This document shows positions 41,076-48,759 of a stretch of DNA of 64,000 bases, piece after piece; position 1 is the first letter of the stretch, and each line of letters starts with the position of its first letter. This DNA is from JACPVU01 sp964373255. Its GTDB lineage: Archaea > Aenigmatarchaeota > Aenigmatarchaeia > GW2011-AR5. Below the pieces are notes generated by a model. That model saw nothing but the letters and a program-made list of their open reading frames with translations, had not been told where the DNA came from and searched no databases. The stretch covers positions 78,700-142,699 of the forward strand of contig CAYJTG010000002.1 in the NCBI GenBank assembly GCA_964373255.1. Direction: 5' to 3'. The position numbers and the translations under genes are program-made.

Positions 41076-41217
41076 TAAATTCACTTTCTAAAACAATGAT
41101 GACAAAGTACTTAAACTTTACTATAACTTCAAAGTAGTTACATATAATTAATAAAAGTTTGTCAAAACGCCCATGATGCATGTGAAAATTAACAAAAAAG
41201 GGTTATGTTAATTTGAT

Positions 41218-42228
41218 TCACCTGAATATTTTCCAGAGAGTCAGGACAACTTCATAGACGTCCCTGTCTTCGGCTATGTAGATCGTCTTGAAGTATTTCA
41301 GCGGCGCTGTCTTTTTTGTGCTCAGCTCAAAATATTCGCCGCTTCCCCACATGACAAGGGCCTTTGTCAGGTTCTGTATATTCGCAGTGCTGCCAGCAGG
41401 CGAAAGCCACACGGTGCGCCCACGGCCCTGGATTATATCCTTGTTTATTTTTGCGAGCGACAGGCCGTTGCCGTAGACTACTGTACGGTTATCGACGGCT
41501 ATTGTCGCGGCGCCGGAAAAGTCAAAAGACGCGGCCTCAGATGTCAGATTCCTGTAGTATTTTGCTATCGTGAACGTTGTTGTGTTCTCCTCGTTTTCCG
41601 GGTCGAAAAACGCTCCTGTGTTCTGACGCGTGCCGGTTACCCATTTCAGGCCAAAAACTTCGTTCATGTAGTTGTTATTGGCCTGGACAAATGTAAGGTT
41701 GCTCATCATAAATATCGTGCCGCCCCGCCTAAGAAACGTGTCGAGCTTGCTCCGGTACGTTGTAAGGTCTTTGTATTCTGTCAAAAACAGGATGTTTATT
41801 CGTTCCTCGTTGTGTATGTCGTCCAGCGAAACCTTTCCTAACACAATCTTGATGGTACGGTTTTTGTAGACAAATTCAGTCGGGCTGAGCAGGCTGTATA
41901 GAGGGTTTAAGTCCGTACAGTTGCATCCTATTAAAATGTTAGGCGGGGGCACGCCTTTTATCGCTATTGTATAGTCCACCGTTATCGGAAACATCAAAAG
42001 ATTGGGGTTCAAAAGCGCATTTATCGTTATGTTCGGGTTGCTTTTCATCACTGTCTCCGATATAGTTCCATTAAGCGTGAGGGCTGCGAGTATGTCCTGT
42101 GACCTGATCTGCAGCAAGGCGTCGTCCCAGTCGGTCTGCTTTATGGTTGTGGTGAAGAAGAACGTCATGGTCGTCAGCATAATTATAGAGGCGATTATTG
42201 ACTCAAGAATTTTTACAAAACCTTTCAT
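41218..42228 (-). CDS. Large pilin-like protein with C-terminal globular domain
   Basis: About 336 residues from MKGFVKILESIIASIIMLTT, a KG site plus hydrophobic helix with Glu at +5, the archaeal prepilin pattern. The mature part contains a GATase-like or Rossmann-like alpha/beta domain (INILFLTEYKDLTTYRSKLD and TFLRRGGTIFMMSNLTFVQA then VWLSPAGSTANI), unusual for a pilin. The C-terminus is ELSTKKTAPLKYFKTIYIAE and beyond. It is transcribed divergently from the NMD3 gene with the 161-residue pilin-like gene upstream, and it may be a tip or minor pilin. Confidence 0.65.
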   Translation of the reverse strand: MKGFVKILESIIASIIMLTTMTFFFTTTIKQTDWDDALLQIRSQDILAALTLNGTISETVMKSNPNITINALLNPNLLMFPITVDYTIAIKGVPPPNILIGCNCTDLNPLYSLLSPTEFVYKNRTIKIVLGKVSLDDIHNEERINILFLTEYKDLTTYRSKLDTFLRRGGTIFMMSNLTFVQANNNYMNEVFGLKWVTGTRQNTGAFFDPENEENTTTFTIAKYYRNLTSEAASFDFSGAATIAVDNRTVVYGNGLSLAKINKDIIQGRGRTVWLSPAGSTANIQNLTKALVMWGSGEYFELSTKKTAPLKYFKTIYIAEDRDVYEVVLTLWKIFR

Positions 42229-42275
42229 AAATCTCATCCTCGAATAATAGTCCTTAGGTTGTCAGTATCGAATAA

Positions 42276-42761
42276 TTAAAATACAGATATGTCTATTCTC
42301 ACTATTCTTTTGTCCTGCAGGACCGCGTACCTTGTGATTCTTGATTCGGGCCTCGTGCGCGTGACAGAAGCGGGCCTGCACTCAAGAAGTTTTGTGCCGT
42401 AGGGGTCTGTTATTGTTATTTTGACGTCTGTCCTGTAATCCTGCCCAAGCAGTGTTTTCACGGTTTTGTAATCGTTCGTGCACAAAGTATTCATGTTGGT
42501 TATTTTTTCAATGGACAGCATATAACGCTCGCCTGTAGAAAGCCCTATGGTCTTCACGTTTGCAACTCCCCAGTCATCAGGCACACCTTTTTCGAACATC
42601 AGAAACTGAGAAATCTCATACGTCCTGGCGCGCAGGTCCTCGCTCTCCGCCTCCTTATGAAACAGCGGTATATTTGTTATAATTATGAAACTGACGAATA
42701 CGACAGTGCTAATAAAAACAACGACCGACAAAAGAAATTCTATATCTACGACTCCTTTCAT
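42276..42761 (-). CDS. Pilin-like protein, 161 residues
   Basis: MKGVVDIEFLLSVVVFISTV has KG followed by Glu at +5 and a 20-residue hydrophobic helix, matching the archaeal prepilin signal. The rest is a beta-rich domain (YMLSIEKITNMNTLCTNDYK, DVKITITDPYGTKLLECRPA) with two Cys residues that could pair. It is followed by the larger pilin-like gene after a 47-bp gap. Both are likely substrates of the ATPase/platform at 36-39.8 kb. Confidence 0.68.
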   Translation of the reverse strand: MKGVVDIEFLLSVVVFISTVVFVSFIIITNIPLFHKEAESEDLRARTYEISQFLMFEKGVPDDWGVANVKTIGLSTGERYMLSIEKITNMNTLCTNDYKTVKTLLGQDYRTDVKITITDPYGTKLLECRPASVTRTRPESRITRYAVLQDKRIVRIDISVF

Positions 42762-42823
42762 AATACCAACAATAATATTGTTATTTTGATCATTATAAAT
42801 TCATTTACCCCAATTCTATTTGT

Positions 42824-43432
42824 ATGTTCTGCATAAAGTGCGGGAATGACGCTGTGGCTGGAAACTTCTGCAAAGACTGTTTTTTGAAGTCCAACAGATT
42901 GTTTGAAATATCAGACTTTACAGTTAGAAGGTGCCAGGATTGCGGGGCATTCCAAGACGGTGATTTGGACGAACAGATAAAAAATGCGATTAAAACAAAA
43001 AACAGAATAATTTCATTTCACATAAAAAAATCGGAGAGCACCAATAGAATAAAAGTAGACGTTGCATGCTCCGGATATATACAGAGCCTTAAACACCTTG
43101 TAAAAGAGGAAAAGAGGATTCTTGTTATAATCAAGAAAACAAAGTGCAAGAAATGCATTCAATTGTCTGGCGGGTACTATGAGGCTGTACTGCAGATAAG
43201 GGGCGACAACCAAGAAAGAATTATAAAAAAATTGAAAAAAGTCCTGAAAAATGAAGACATATCAAAAACCGACAGGCTAAAGGAAGGGTACGATGTCAGG
43301 CTTATAAAAAAATCGTCCGCTCCAAAAATTGTGAGATTTCTGCGCGATTATTTTGACGTGAAGGAATCGTACAAGCTGGTTGGCGAAAAGAAAGGCAAGA
43401 AACTGTATAGAAACTACTACGCGATACGATAA
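42824..43432 (+). CDS. nmd3: NMD3-family ribosome biogenesis protein
   Basis: 202 residues. The N-terminal zinc knuckles CIKCGNDAVAGNFCKDC (residues 3-19) and CQDCGAFQDGD (residues 38-48) match archaeal NMD3. A later C-x-x-C pair lies in KKTKCKKCIQLSGGYYEAVL near 105. In eukaryotes NMD3 accompanies the 60S subunit. The archaeal form lacks the export sequence and is thought to act in ribosome assembly. The stop codon TAA abuts the palindromic element copy 2 at 43433. It stands just upstream of aIF1A. Confidence 0.88.
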   Translation: MFCIKCGNDAVAGNFCKDCFLKSNRLFEISDFTVRRCQDCGAFQDGDLDEQIKNAIKTKNRIISFHIKKSESTNRIKVDVACSGYIQSLKHLVKEEKRILVIIKKTKCKKCIQLSGGYYEAVLQIRGDNQERIIKKLKKVLKNEDISKTDRLKEGYDVRLIKKSSAPKIVRFLRDYFDVKESYKLVGEKKGKKLYRNYYAIR

Positions 43433-43519
43433 GCATTGTCAACTTAAGGAGTATTAGCTATTGCTAATACTCCAGAAAAGGCTGTTGCCGATAGGCAACA
43501 GCCGTTAAGTTGACAATGC
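43433..43519. repeat. Three-way-junction palindromic element, copy 2
   Basis: Outer stem GCATTGTCAACTTAA pairs with TTAAGTTGACAATGC. Hairpin 1 is AGTATTAGC-TATT-GCTAATACT and hairpin 2 is CTGTTGCC-GATA-GGCAACAG, joined by CCAGAAAAGG as in copy 1 (1261-1349). The first base is the base after the NMD3 stop codon. The compensatory changes between the copies suggest a conserved RNA or DNA fold rather than conserved sequence. Confidence 0.75.
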
Positions 43520-43557
43520 TAATATGATAATCACTATATATTTGCTTACGTGTAGTG

Positions 43558-43605
43558 TATAGCAAACAAGAAAAGAATTAGGTATTATATTTTTTGTTTG
43601 CTATA
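43558..43605. repeat. TATAGC-type hairpin upstream of aIF1A
   Basis: TATAGCAAACAAGAAAA pairs with TTTTTTGTTTGCTATA around the loop GAATTAGGTATTATA. An outer ATAATCAC/GTGATAATT stem is also visible. The loop string AGGTATTATA also occurs in the loop of the hairpins at 10637 and 63926, and inverted at 34539. It lies 10 bp before the aIF1A start, so it may also affect its translation. Confidence 0.55.
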
Positions 43606-43615
43606 TGTGATAATT

Positions 43616-43909
43616 ATGGAAGAATACGAACAGATACGGGTTAGAACGCCTCGCGGCAGGGAACTGCTCGGCATAGTCGAAGCCCTGCTAGGTTCGAACA
43701 AGCTCCGTGTCAGATGTCAGGATAATAAAATAAGACTTTGTAGGATTCCAGGCAGCCTGAGGAAACGTATCTGGATGAGGGAAGGCGACGTCGTTCTCAT
43801 AGAGCCGTGGGAGATACAGAGCAATGAGCGGGCGAATATCGTCATGAAGTACACGCACACGCAGGTCTCGTGGCTGAGAAGGAAAGGCATTTTGAAGATG
43901 GAGTCTTAA
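43616..43909 (+). CDS. eif1A: Translation initiation factor aIF1A
   Basis: 97 residues from MEEYEQIRVRTPRGRELLGI; the frame opens six codons earlier but the family start is at MEEYEQ. The S1/OB fold is seen in EALLGSNKLRVRCQDNKIRL then CRIPGSLRKRIWMREGDVVL and the helical end (VSWLRRKGILKMES). It binds the small-subunit A site and promotes scanning-like initiation complex formation. Length is typical. RBS GTGATAATT lies just upstream, inside or next to the hairpin at 43558. Confidence 0.94.
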   Translation: MEEYEQIRVRTPRGRELLGIVEALLGSNKLRVRCQDNKIRLCRIPGSLRKRIWMREGDVVLIEPWEIQSNERANIVMKYTHTQVSWLRRKGILKMES

Positions 43910-43978
43910 TTCTTGTGCCACAGCCATATCGTGTAAAGCAATCACTCACAACAAACAAGATTTGCAGGCGATAGTTAT

Positions 43979-44461
43979 ATGATAAAAAGAATAAAAGTAC
44001 CTGAAGAGCGAATTGCCGTACTTATAGGAAGGAACGGCAAAACAAGGAAATACGTACAGCAGAAAACGCATACAAAAATAAAGATAGTGGATGACGTGGA
44101 GATAGACGGCGACTCCATCGATGTCATGACCGCCGAAACCATCATAAGAGCCATAGCGCGCGGCTTTTCGCCCGAGAACGCGTTCAGTCTTCTAAGCGAA
44201 GAAAATACACTGGTAATAATGGACTTGCCGAAGAACGAAAGGGAATTAAAACGGATAAAATCAAGGCTGATAGGAATGAACGGCAAGTGCAGGAAAAATA
44301 TTGAAGTGTTGACAAGAACAAAGATATCTATTTATGGCAGAACTGCAGGAATAATAGGAAGCTACGAAAATACCGAGCTCGCCGGAGACGCTATACGCAG
44401 ACTTATCATAGGTATTTCTCACAAAAACGTCTACGAGTATCTTGAGAGCCACCACAGCTGA
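43979..44461 (+). CDS. KH-domain rRNA processing protein (Dim2/Pno1-like)
   Basis: 160 residues containing two KH domains. The first has IAVLIGRNGKTRKYVQQKTH and the second LKRIKSRLIGMNGKCRKNIE with the GxxG loops GRNGK and GMNGK. Archaeal Dim2/Pno1/Krr1-like proteins of this size bind 16S rRNA during assembly (family knowledge). It is downstream of aIF1A and 5 bp before topoisomerase VI subunit B, so a transcript with top6B and top6A is likely. Confidence 0.88.
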   Translation: MIKRIKVPEERIAVLIGRNGKTRKYVQQKTHTKIKIVDDVEIDGDSIDVMTAETIIRAIARGFSPENAFSLLSEENTLVIMDLPKNERELKRIKSRLIGMNGKCRKNIEVLTRTKISIYGRTAGIIGSYENTELAGDAIRRLIIGISHKNVYEYLESHHS

Positions 44462-44466
44462 TTGAT

Positions 44467-46116
44467 ATGCCAGATAGAATAAAGAAAACTGCGGAAGAAT
44501 TTGCAAAGGAGCAGAAGGAGATATCGGTAAGCGAATTCTTTGAAAAGAACAAGCACCTGCTCGGCTTTGACAATCCGACAAAATCGCTGCTCATGGCTGT
44601 CAAAGAAGCTGTTGATAATTCACTGGACGCGTGTCAGGAAGCAGGAATATTGCCAGATATAATTGTAAAGATAAAGAATGTGAAAGAAGACATCTACACT
44701 GTGACTGTGCAGGACAACGGACCGGGTATAGTTAAGGAACAGATACCAAGAATTTTCGGAAAATTACTTTATGGGAGCAAGTTCCACAGATTGTTCCAAT
44801 CCCGCGGACAGCAGGGCATAGGGATAAGCAGCGTTACTTTGTATTCGCAGCTCACGACAGGCGAGCCTACCCGCGTGTGGTCGAAGGTCGCGAGCAAAAA
44901 AAATACTCATTATGTCGAGCTGCACCTAAACACATTAAAGAACGAACCTGATATTCTTAAGGAGGAAGACATAGACAAGGATATTCTTGGCGAAAGCGGC
45001 GTTAAGGTTGAGATGACTCTGCACGGCCGTTATAGGCGCATAGTCGAAGACTACCTAAAGCAAACTTCAGTATCAAATCCTTTTGCGAAGCTTTTGTACA
45101 CAGGCCCTGACGGGACAAAGATAACTTATCCAAGGTCACTAAATGATCTTCCGAAGCCACCGAAGACCATGAAACCGCACCCGTATGGTGTGGAATTCGG
45201 CACATTGAAAAGAATGCTTGAGAATACAAGCTCAAGGACGCTGCTCTCGTTCTTCACGAATGAGTTCTCGTCTGTCGGCAATCAAAGCGCAAAAGAAATA
45301 TGCAAAGTATCTAAAGTCGATGCCGACATAAAGCCTAATAATCTCGACCGTGCATCAATAGAGAAAATACTCAAGGCCATGCAGTCTGTCAAGATACAAA
45401 GGCCTCCACTAGATTGCCTCTCACCTATCGGCGAAAGCGAACTGGAAAAAAGCCTAAGGAAAGAATATCCCAATGCAGAATTTGTCACAGCCATAGAACG
45501 GGAACCTGACGTATACCGCGGTTTTCCATTCATGATTGAAGTCGGTATAATCTATGGCTTTCAGGAAGGTGCAAAGCAAAACGGGAAAAAGAAAAACAAT
45601 GAAGACGACGAAGAGAAAAATAATGAAACAATCGAGCTCATAAGATTCGCCAATCGTGTGCCGTTGCTTTATCAGCAGAGCGCCTGTGCATTAACAGAGG
45701 CCGCAAAACAGGTCGACTGGAGGCGGTACGACCTTGACCAGAAGGGCAGCAACCTTCCGTCCGGGCCGATGAAACTTGTAGTTCACATATGCTCGGTCTG
45801 GGTGCCTTTCGTATCAGAAAGCAAGGAAGCAGTCGCCTCGTATCCGGAAATAATAAAGGAAGCCAAGCTGGCGGTACAGGACGCGGGCAGAAAATTGTCT
45901 TCATTTTTGTCGGGCAGGCGCCGTGCAGGCGAGGCCAAAAGGCGCATACAGATATTCGAGCGGTATTCCCACGAGGTCGCGAATTCGCTTGGCATTCTAA
46001 CAAAAAGAAATGAAAAAGACATCGAGAAGAAAATAAAGGACATGGTTACATTACGAACACACATAAAAGAAGAGCCTGAAAACACAGAAAAGGTAAAAGA
46101 GGAGAAAAAGAAATAA
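44467..46116 (+). CDS. top6B: DNA topoisomerase VI subunit B
   Basis: 549 residues. The GHKL ATPase fold has the N-box LLMAVKEAVDNSLDACQEAG, the Bergerat motif VQDNGPGIVKEQIPRIFGKL and the Gly-rich RGQQGIGISSVTLYSQLTTG. A helix-two-turn-helix and transducer follow. The acidic/Lys insert GAKQNGKKKNNEDDEEKNNE near 385 is a low-complexity addition. It makes a heterotetramer with top6A that relaxes and decatenates DNA. The 3' end is rich in charged residues (EEPENTEKVKEEKKK). Confidence 0.96.
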   Translation: MPDRIKKTAEEFAKEQKEISVSEFFEKNKHLLGFDNPTKSLLMAVKEAVDNSLDACQEAGILPDIIVKIKNVKEDIYTVTVQDNGPGIVKEQIPRIFGKLLYGSKFHRLFQSRGQQGIGISSVTLYSQLTTGEPTRVWSKVASKKNTHYVELHLNTLKNEPDILKEEDIDKDILGESGVKVEMTLHGRYRRIVEDYLKQTSVSNPFAKLLYTGPDGTKITYPRSLNDLPKPPKTMKPHPYGVEFGTLKRMLENTSSRTLLSFFTNEFSSVGNQSAKEICKVSKVDADIKPNNLDRASIEKILKAMQSVKIQRPPLDCLSPIGESELEKSLRKEYPNAEFVTAIEREPDVYRGFPFMIEVGIIYGFQEGAKQNGKKKNNEDDEEKNNETIELIRFANRVPLLYQQSACALTEAAKQVDWRRYDLDQKGSNLPSGPMKLVVHICSVWVPFVSESKEAVASYPEIIKEAKLAVQDAGRKLSSFLSGRRRAGEAKRRIQIFERYSHEVANSLGILTKRNEKDIEKKIKDMVTLRTHIKEEPENTEKVKEEKKK

Positions 46117-46155
46117 TAGGTTCAGTGCATTATGTATTACTTACGGTGATTGAAA

Positions 46156-47232
46156 ATGAAAAACGTCAAAACAGAGCTTGAGAATCTTGGAGAGCATGTG
46201 CTGACACAAATAGAAAAGAAAGAAAATCCGAACATCGACATACCTATACGGGCCCTGTCGAATGTGGTTTTTGATAAAAAAAGCGGCCAGATTACGCTTG
46301 GCGACAAAACAGCAAAGCGATACTTTTTCAATGTAGCACACGCAAAAAAATTCATGCAGACTATCATGGTTGCCGGATTCTGCAAGTCGCTTCTTGATGA
46401 AAAGATACACGCAAGCATCAGAGACATGTACTACAACCTGAAAAGGACTCTGCCAGACAGCAATGAAAACACGTTTGACGAACAAAGCGAGAGTGATCCG
46501 ATAATTGTAGACCTGGAAGTTGCGATAGACGTTCTTCGAGAGCAGCTTCACCTAACAACAGACAGAAAAGGTATCGTAGCAGGTAACGTTGTGATCGAGG
46601 ACAGGGGCGACCAAATAAACTGGTCAAAGCTGGGGAGCGGTGGCTGGTCTATACCTTCGACTGTAGACGAAATCGGGTTCAAGAAGGTGGACGCCGACTT
46701 CGTCCTTGTTGTAGAAAAAAATGCAGGCTTTGAGCGGCTGCACGAAGACAAGTTCTGGCAAAAGCAAAAATGCATTCTTATAGGAACAGGCGGACAGCCA
46801 AGTCGTGGCACGCGCCTTTTGATACAGCGGCTTAACAGCGAATACAAGTTGCCAGTTTACGTATTTGCCGATGCAGACGCGTACGGAGTTTATATTTATT
46901 CCGTAATCAAATCAGGTTCTATTAGTCTTGCTCACGTGTCAGACCGTATAGCTACGCCAAGCGCAAAGTTCATAGGCCTTACAATCAGCGACATATACGA
47001 ATACGACCTGAAGAAAGCCACAATAAAGGCGAAGGACGTTGACATAAAACGGGCAAAGGAGATGTTGCAGTACGACTGGTTCAAAAAAAATCCGAGATGG
47101 CAGAAAGAACTAAACCTGATGATAGAAAAGGGCATCAAAGCCGAGATAGAAGCGCTTTCGCACCGCGGGCTAAAGTTCATGTCCGAGGAATATCTGCCCG
47201 ACAAGCTGAAGAAGAAGGATTTTCTGGATTGA
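46156..47232 (+). CDS. top6A: DNA topoisomerase VI subunit A
   Basis: 358 residues from MKNVKTELENLGEHVLTQIE; a TTG two codons upstream is an alternative start. The catalytic Tyr lies in SIRDMYYNLKRTLPD near residue 99, and the Toprim motif is VYVFADADAYGVYIYSVIKS with the DxD near 239. It is the Spo11-like cleavage subunit. It follows top6B by 39 bp, and the GGTGATTGAAA ribosome binding site is strong. The tRNA-Asn gene starts 43 bp downstream. Confidence 0.96.
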   Translation: MKNVKTELENLGEHVLTQIEKKENPNIDIPIRALSNVVFDKKSGQITLGDKTAKRYFFNVAHAKKFMQTIMVAGFCKSLLDEKIHASIRDMYYNLKRTLPDSNENTFDEQSESDPIIVDLEVAIDVLREQLHLTTDRKGIVAGNVVIEDRGDQINWSKLGSGGWSIPSTVDEIGFKKVDADFVLVVEKNAGFERLHEDKFWQKQKCILIGTGGQPSRGTRLLIQRLNSEYKLPVYVFADADAYGVYIYSVIKSGSISLAHVSDRIATPSAKFIGLTISDIYEYDLKKATIKAKDVDIKRAKEMLQYDWFKKNPRWQKELNLMIEKGIKAEIEALSHRGLKFMSEEYLPDKLKKKDFLD

Positions 47233-47274
47233 TTCTCCATTTTTAAATACTGCAATTTTAGTAATAGTAGAAAT

Positions 47275-47483
47275 GCCCCTGTAGCTCAGTATCCATCCCT
47301 TTCTTTGTAAAGAAAGGTCTGGATCAATCCCAAAGAAACTCCAGATTTTTGCAAATGAGTTGGGTGAGAAATAGGTAGAGCACCTGACGAACTTTTCAGA
47401 AAAGTTTAATCAAAAAATATAATCTGAAGGTTTAGGTGAAACTGTTAATCAGGTGGTCGCAGGTTCGAGTCCTGCCGGGGGCG
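47275..47483 (+). tRNA. tRNA-Asn(GUU) with two introns
   Basis: Acceptor GCCCCTG pairs with CGGGGGC at 47476-47482, and the T arm GCAGG-TTCGAGT-CCTGC is uninterrupted. Intron 1 (about 47291-47370, 80 nt) splits the D-loop: exon CTCA pairs with TGAG and the 3' bulge is AAA. Its interior has hairpin CCTTTCTTTGTAAAGAAAGG. Intron 2 (about 47387-47440, 54 nt) is at 30/31: exon CACC pairs with GGTG, bulge AAA. After splicing the anticodon arm is CCTGA-CTGTTAA-TCAGG, anticodon GUU. The same 30/31 site is used in the adjacent tRNA-Phe. Confidence 0.88.
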
Positions 47484-47486
47484 CTT

Positions 47487-47658
47487 GGGAAGGTAGCTCA
47501 GCTCGGGAGAGCACACGATAACTTTTTGTAATAAGAAGAATATGTGAAGCTGAAGTCCTGCTGAGCAGCGACCGTATCTGTATTAACCAGAGGTTAAGGT
47601 GTCGGGGGTTCAAAATGGGGTAAGATTTGCTTCCCTCATGATACTCCCCCTCTTCCCA
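47487..47658 (+). tRNA. tRNA-Phe(GAA) with four introns
   Basis: Acceptor GGGAAGG pairs with TCTTCCC (47651-47657), with A73 at 47658. Introns: 47518-47548 at 30/31 (CACA with TGTG, bulges CGA and AAG), 47556-47570 at 37/38 (15 nt, GCTG with CAGC, bulges AAG and GAC), 47576-47597 at 42/43 (GACC with GGTT, inner TCTG/CAGA, bulges GTA and AAG) and 47615-47644 in the T-loop at 59/60 (TCA with TGA, bulge AAA). The spliced product is 74 nt with anticodon arm CACGG-CTGAAGA-CCGTG, variable loop GTGTC and T arm GGGGG-TTCAAAT-CCCCC. The endonuclease gene overlaps its 3' end on the other strand. Confidence 0.82.
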
Positions 47659-48280
47659 TTTCTATCTTTTTTAATTTTTCTAATTTCTCAGGATGTATAA
47701 AGGATATTTTCTTATAATATCTTTCAACATTTTCACTTCTAATCGAAAGTCTCCAAGAAAAATATTGCTTGTAAGAATAGGGACCTTTAACTTTCGATTT
47801 TATTTTAAATCTCTTAAGAAGTCTTGAAATTTGTATTAAGCCTTTCTTATTTACTGATCCTACTAAAATAGCTTTCCTATCTACAGCCACTGTTGCTTCG
47901 TCATCAAAAAATGCTCGAATCCAATTTGCTAATATCTTGTTTGAAGAATTAGTCACAAATTTTGGTACAATCCAGTTTCTAGAATTTTTGTTTTCTAATT
48001 CTAACAATTTTATAATATGTTTCGCGCCTCTTACTCTTATTTCAAATTTTTTTGGTATATACAGACCACTTCTGTTAAATTCTTTTCTTAGATCATTCTG
48101 AAATTCTTTTATCAGTTTCTTAGATGTATTACAATAAGCAAAAGTCCATACTATTCTTGTCCAATTTCTTCTTGGATGTATTAGTGCATCAGAACGTGAC
48201 CTATTTTCTTTTGTTACACTAACGTAACCATCTCCACAAACATGAGCGTGTATTCTTGCAATTTCGGAAGTAACCTTCAT
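47636..48280 (-). CDS. LAGLIDADG-type homing endonuclease
   Basis: 214 residues. The first LAGLIDADG-like motif is IARIHAHVCGDGYVSVTKEN near residue 7, and the second is ILANWIRAFFDDEATVAVDR near 115, so it is a two-motif, single-chain type with acidic residues in both (GDG, FDDE). The C-terminal residues (IEMGRGGVS) are encoded antisense to the last exon and intron of tRNA-Phe. It is AT-rich compared with neighbours. In Archaea such enzymes often move tRNA or rRNA introns, so cleavage of an intronless tRNA-Phe allele is the obvious guess. Here the ORF is beside, not inside, the introns. Confidence 0.75.
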   Translation of the reverse strand: MKVTSEIARIHAHVCGDGYVSVTKENRSRSDALIHPRRNWTRIVWTFAYCNTSKKLIKEFQNDLRKEFNRSGLYIPKKFEIRVRGAKHIIKLLELENKNSRNWIVPKFVTNSSNKILANWIRAFFDDEATVAVDRKAILVGSVNKKGLIQISRLLKRFKIKSKVKGPYSYKQYFSWRLSIRSENVERYYKKISFIHPEKLEKLKKIEMGRGGVS

Positions 48281-48351
48281 TTTATCGACTCTTAGACTCT
48301 ATATTTATAGAGTTTTAAACTATATAAAGTTTGTTGTGGCTTAGAATATTT

Positions 48352-48558
48352 ATGCCGCGGAAAAAAGGATTCACACAAGAGAGATACGAAGAAGAAATAG
48401 TAAAATGTATGAAAGGCCAACCTTTCATGTCTACTTCTGAAATTTGCAACAAACTGAATATGGGATACGAAACTGGATTAAAATATATAAAAGAGCTTCA
48501 TGCTAAAAATAAAGTAAAAAATCGTTCTATTGGAAATCGACAATTTTGGTATCTATAA
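48352..48558 (+). CDS. Small winged-helix protein, 68 residues
   Basis: MPRKKGFTQERYEEEIVKCM and KGQPFMSTSEICNKLNMGYE then TGLKYIKELHAKNKVKNRSI form a winged helix-turn-helix (MSTSEICNKLNMGYETGLKY as helix-turn-helix), ending NRQFWYL. It is divergent from the endonuclease gene with about 70 bp between, and like it is AT-rich. It may be a regulator of that gene or an unrelated small repressor. Confidence 0.6.
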   Translation: MPRKKGFTQERYEEEIVKCMKGQPFMSTSEICNKLNMGYETGLKYIKELHAKNKVKNRSIGNRQFWYL

Positions 48559-48759
48559 ATCATCAAATTAGATTTAAAAGGTTAACGACAATTTAATTAC
48601 CGGAAGTGGACATAGAGATTCAGGAAACTGATTCTCGTCTTGCTTCTAAATAAGGTAAATGAAAACTACACTTAGGTTTTGCATTGGTAAGCAGAATTCG
48701 TCCATAGCAATAAATTAACAACAACAAATTGACTTTTTGTTTCACTTATGATGATAGTT

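Noticed and set aside
43559..43605. Riboswitch or attenuator for aIF1A
   Set aside because: The hairpin is explained better as a member of the TATAGC repeat family; no ligand-type consensus is visible.
48559..48747. Possible RNA gene between the winged-helix gene and endA
   Set aside because: No tRNA, C/D or H/ACA pattern could be completed; I see nothing definite here.
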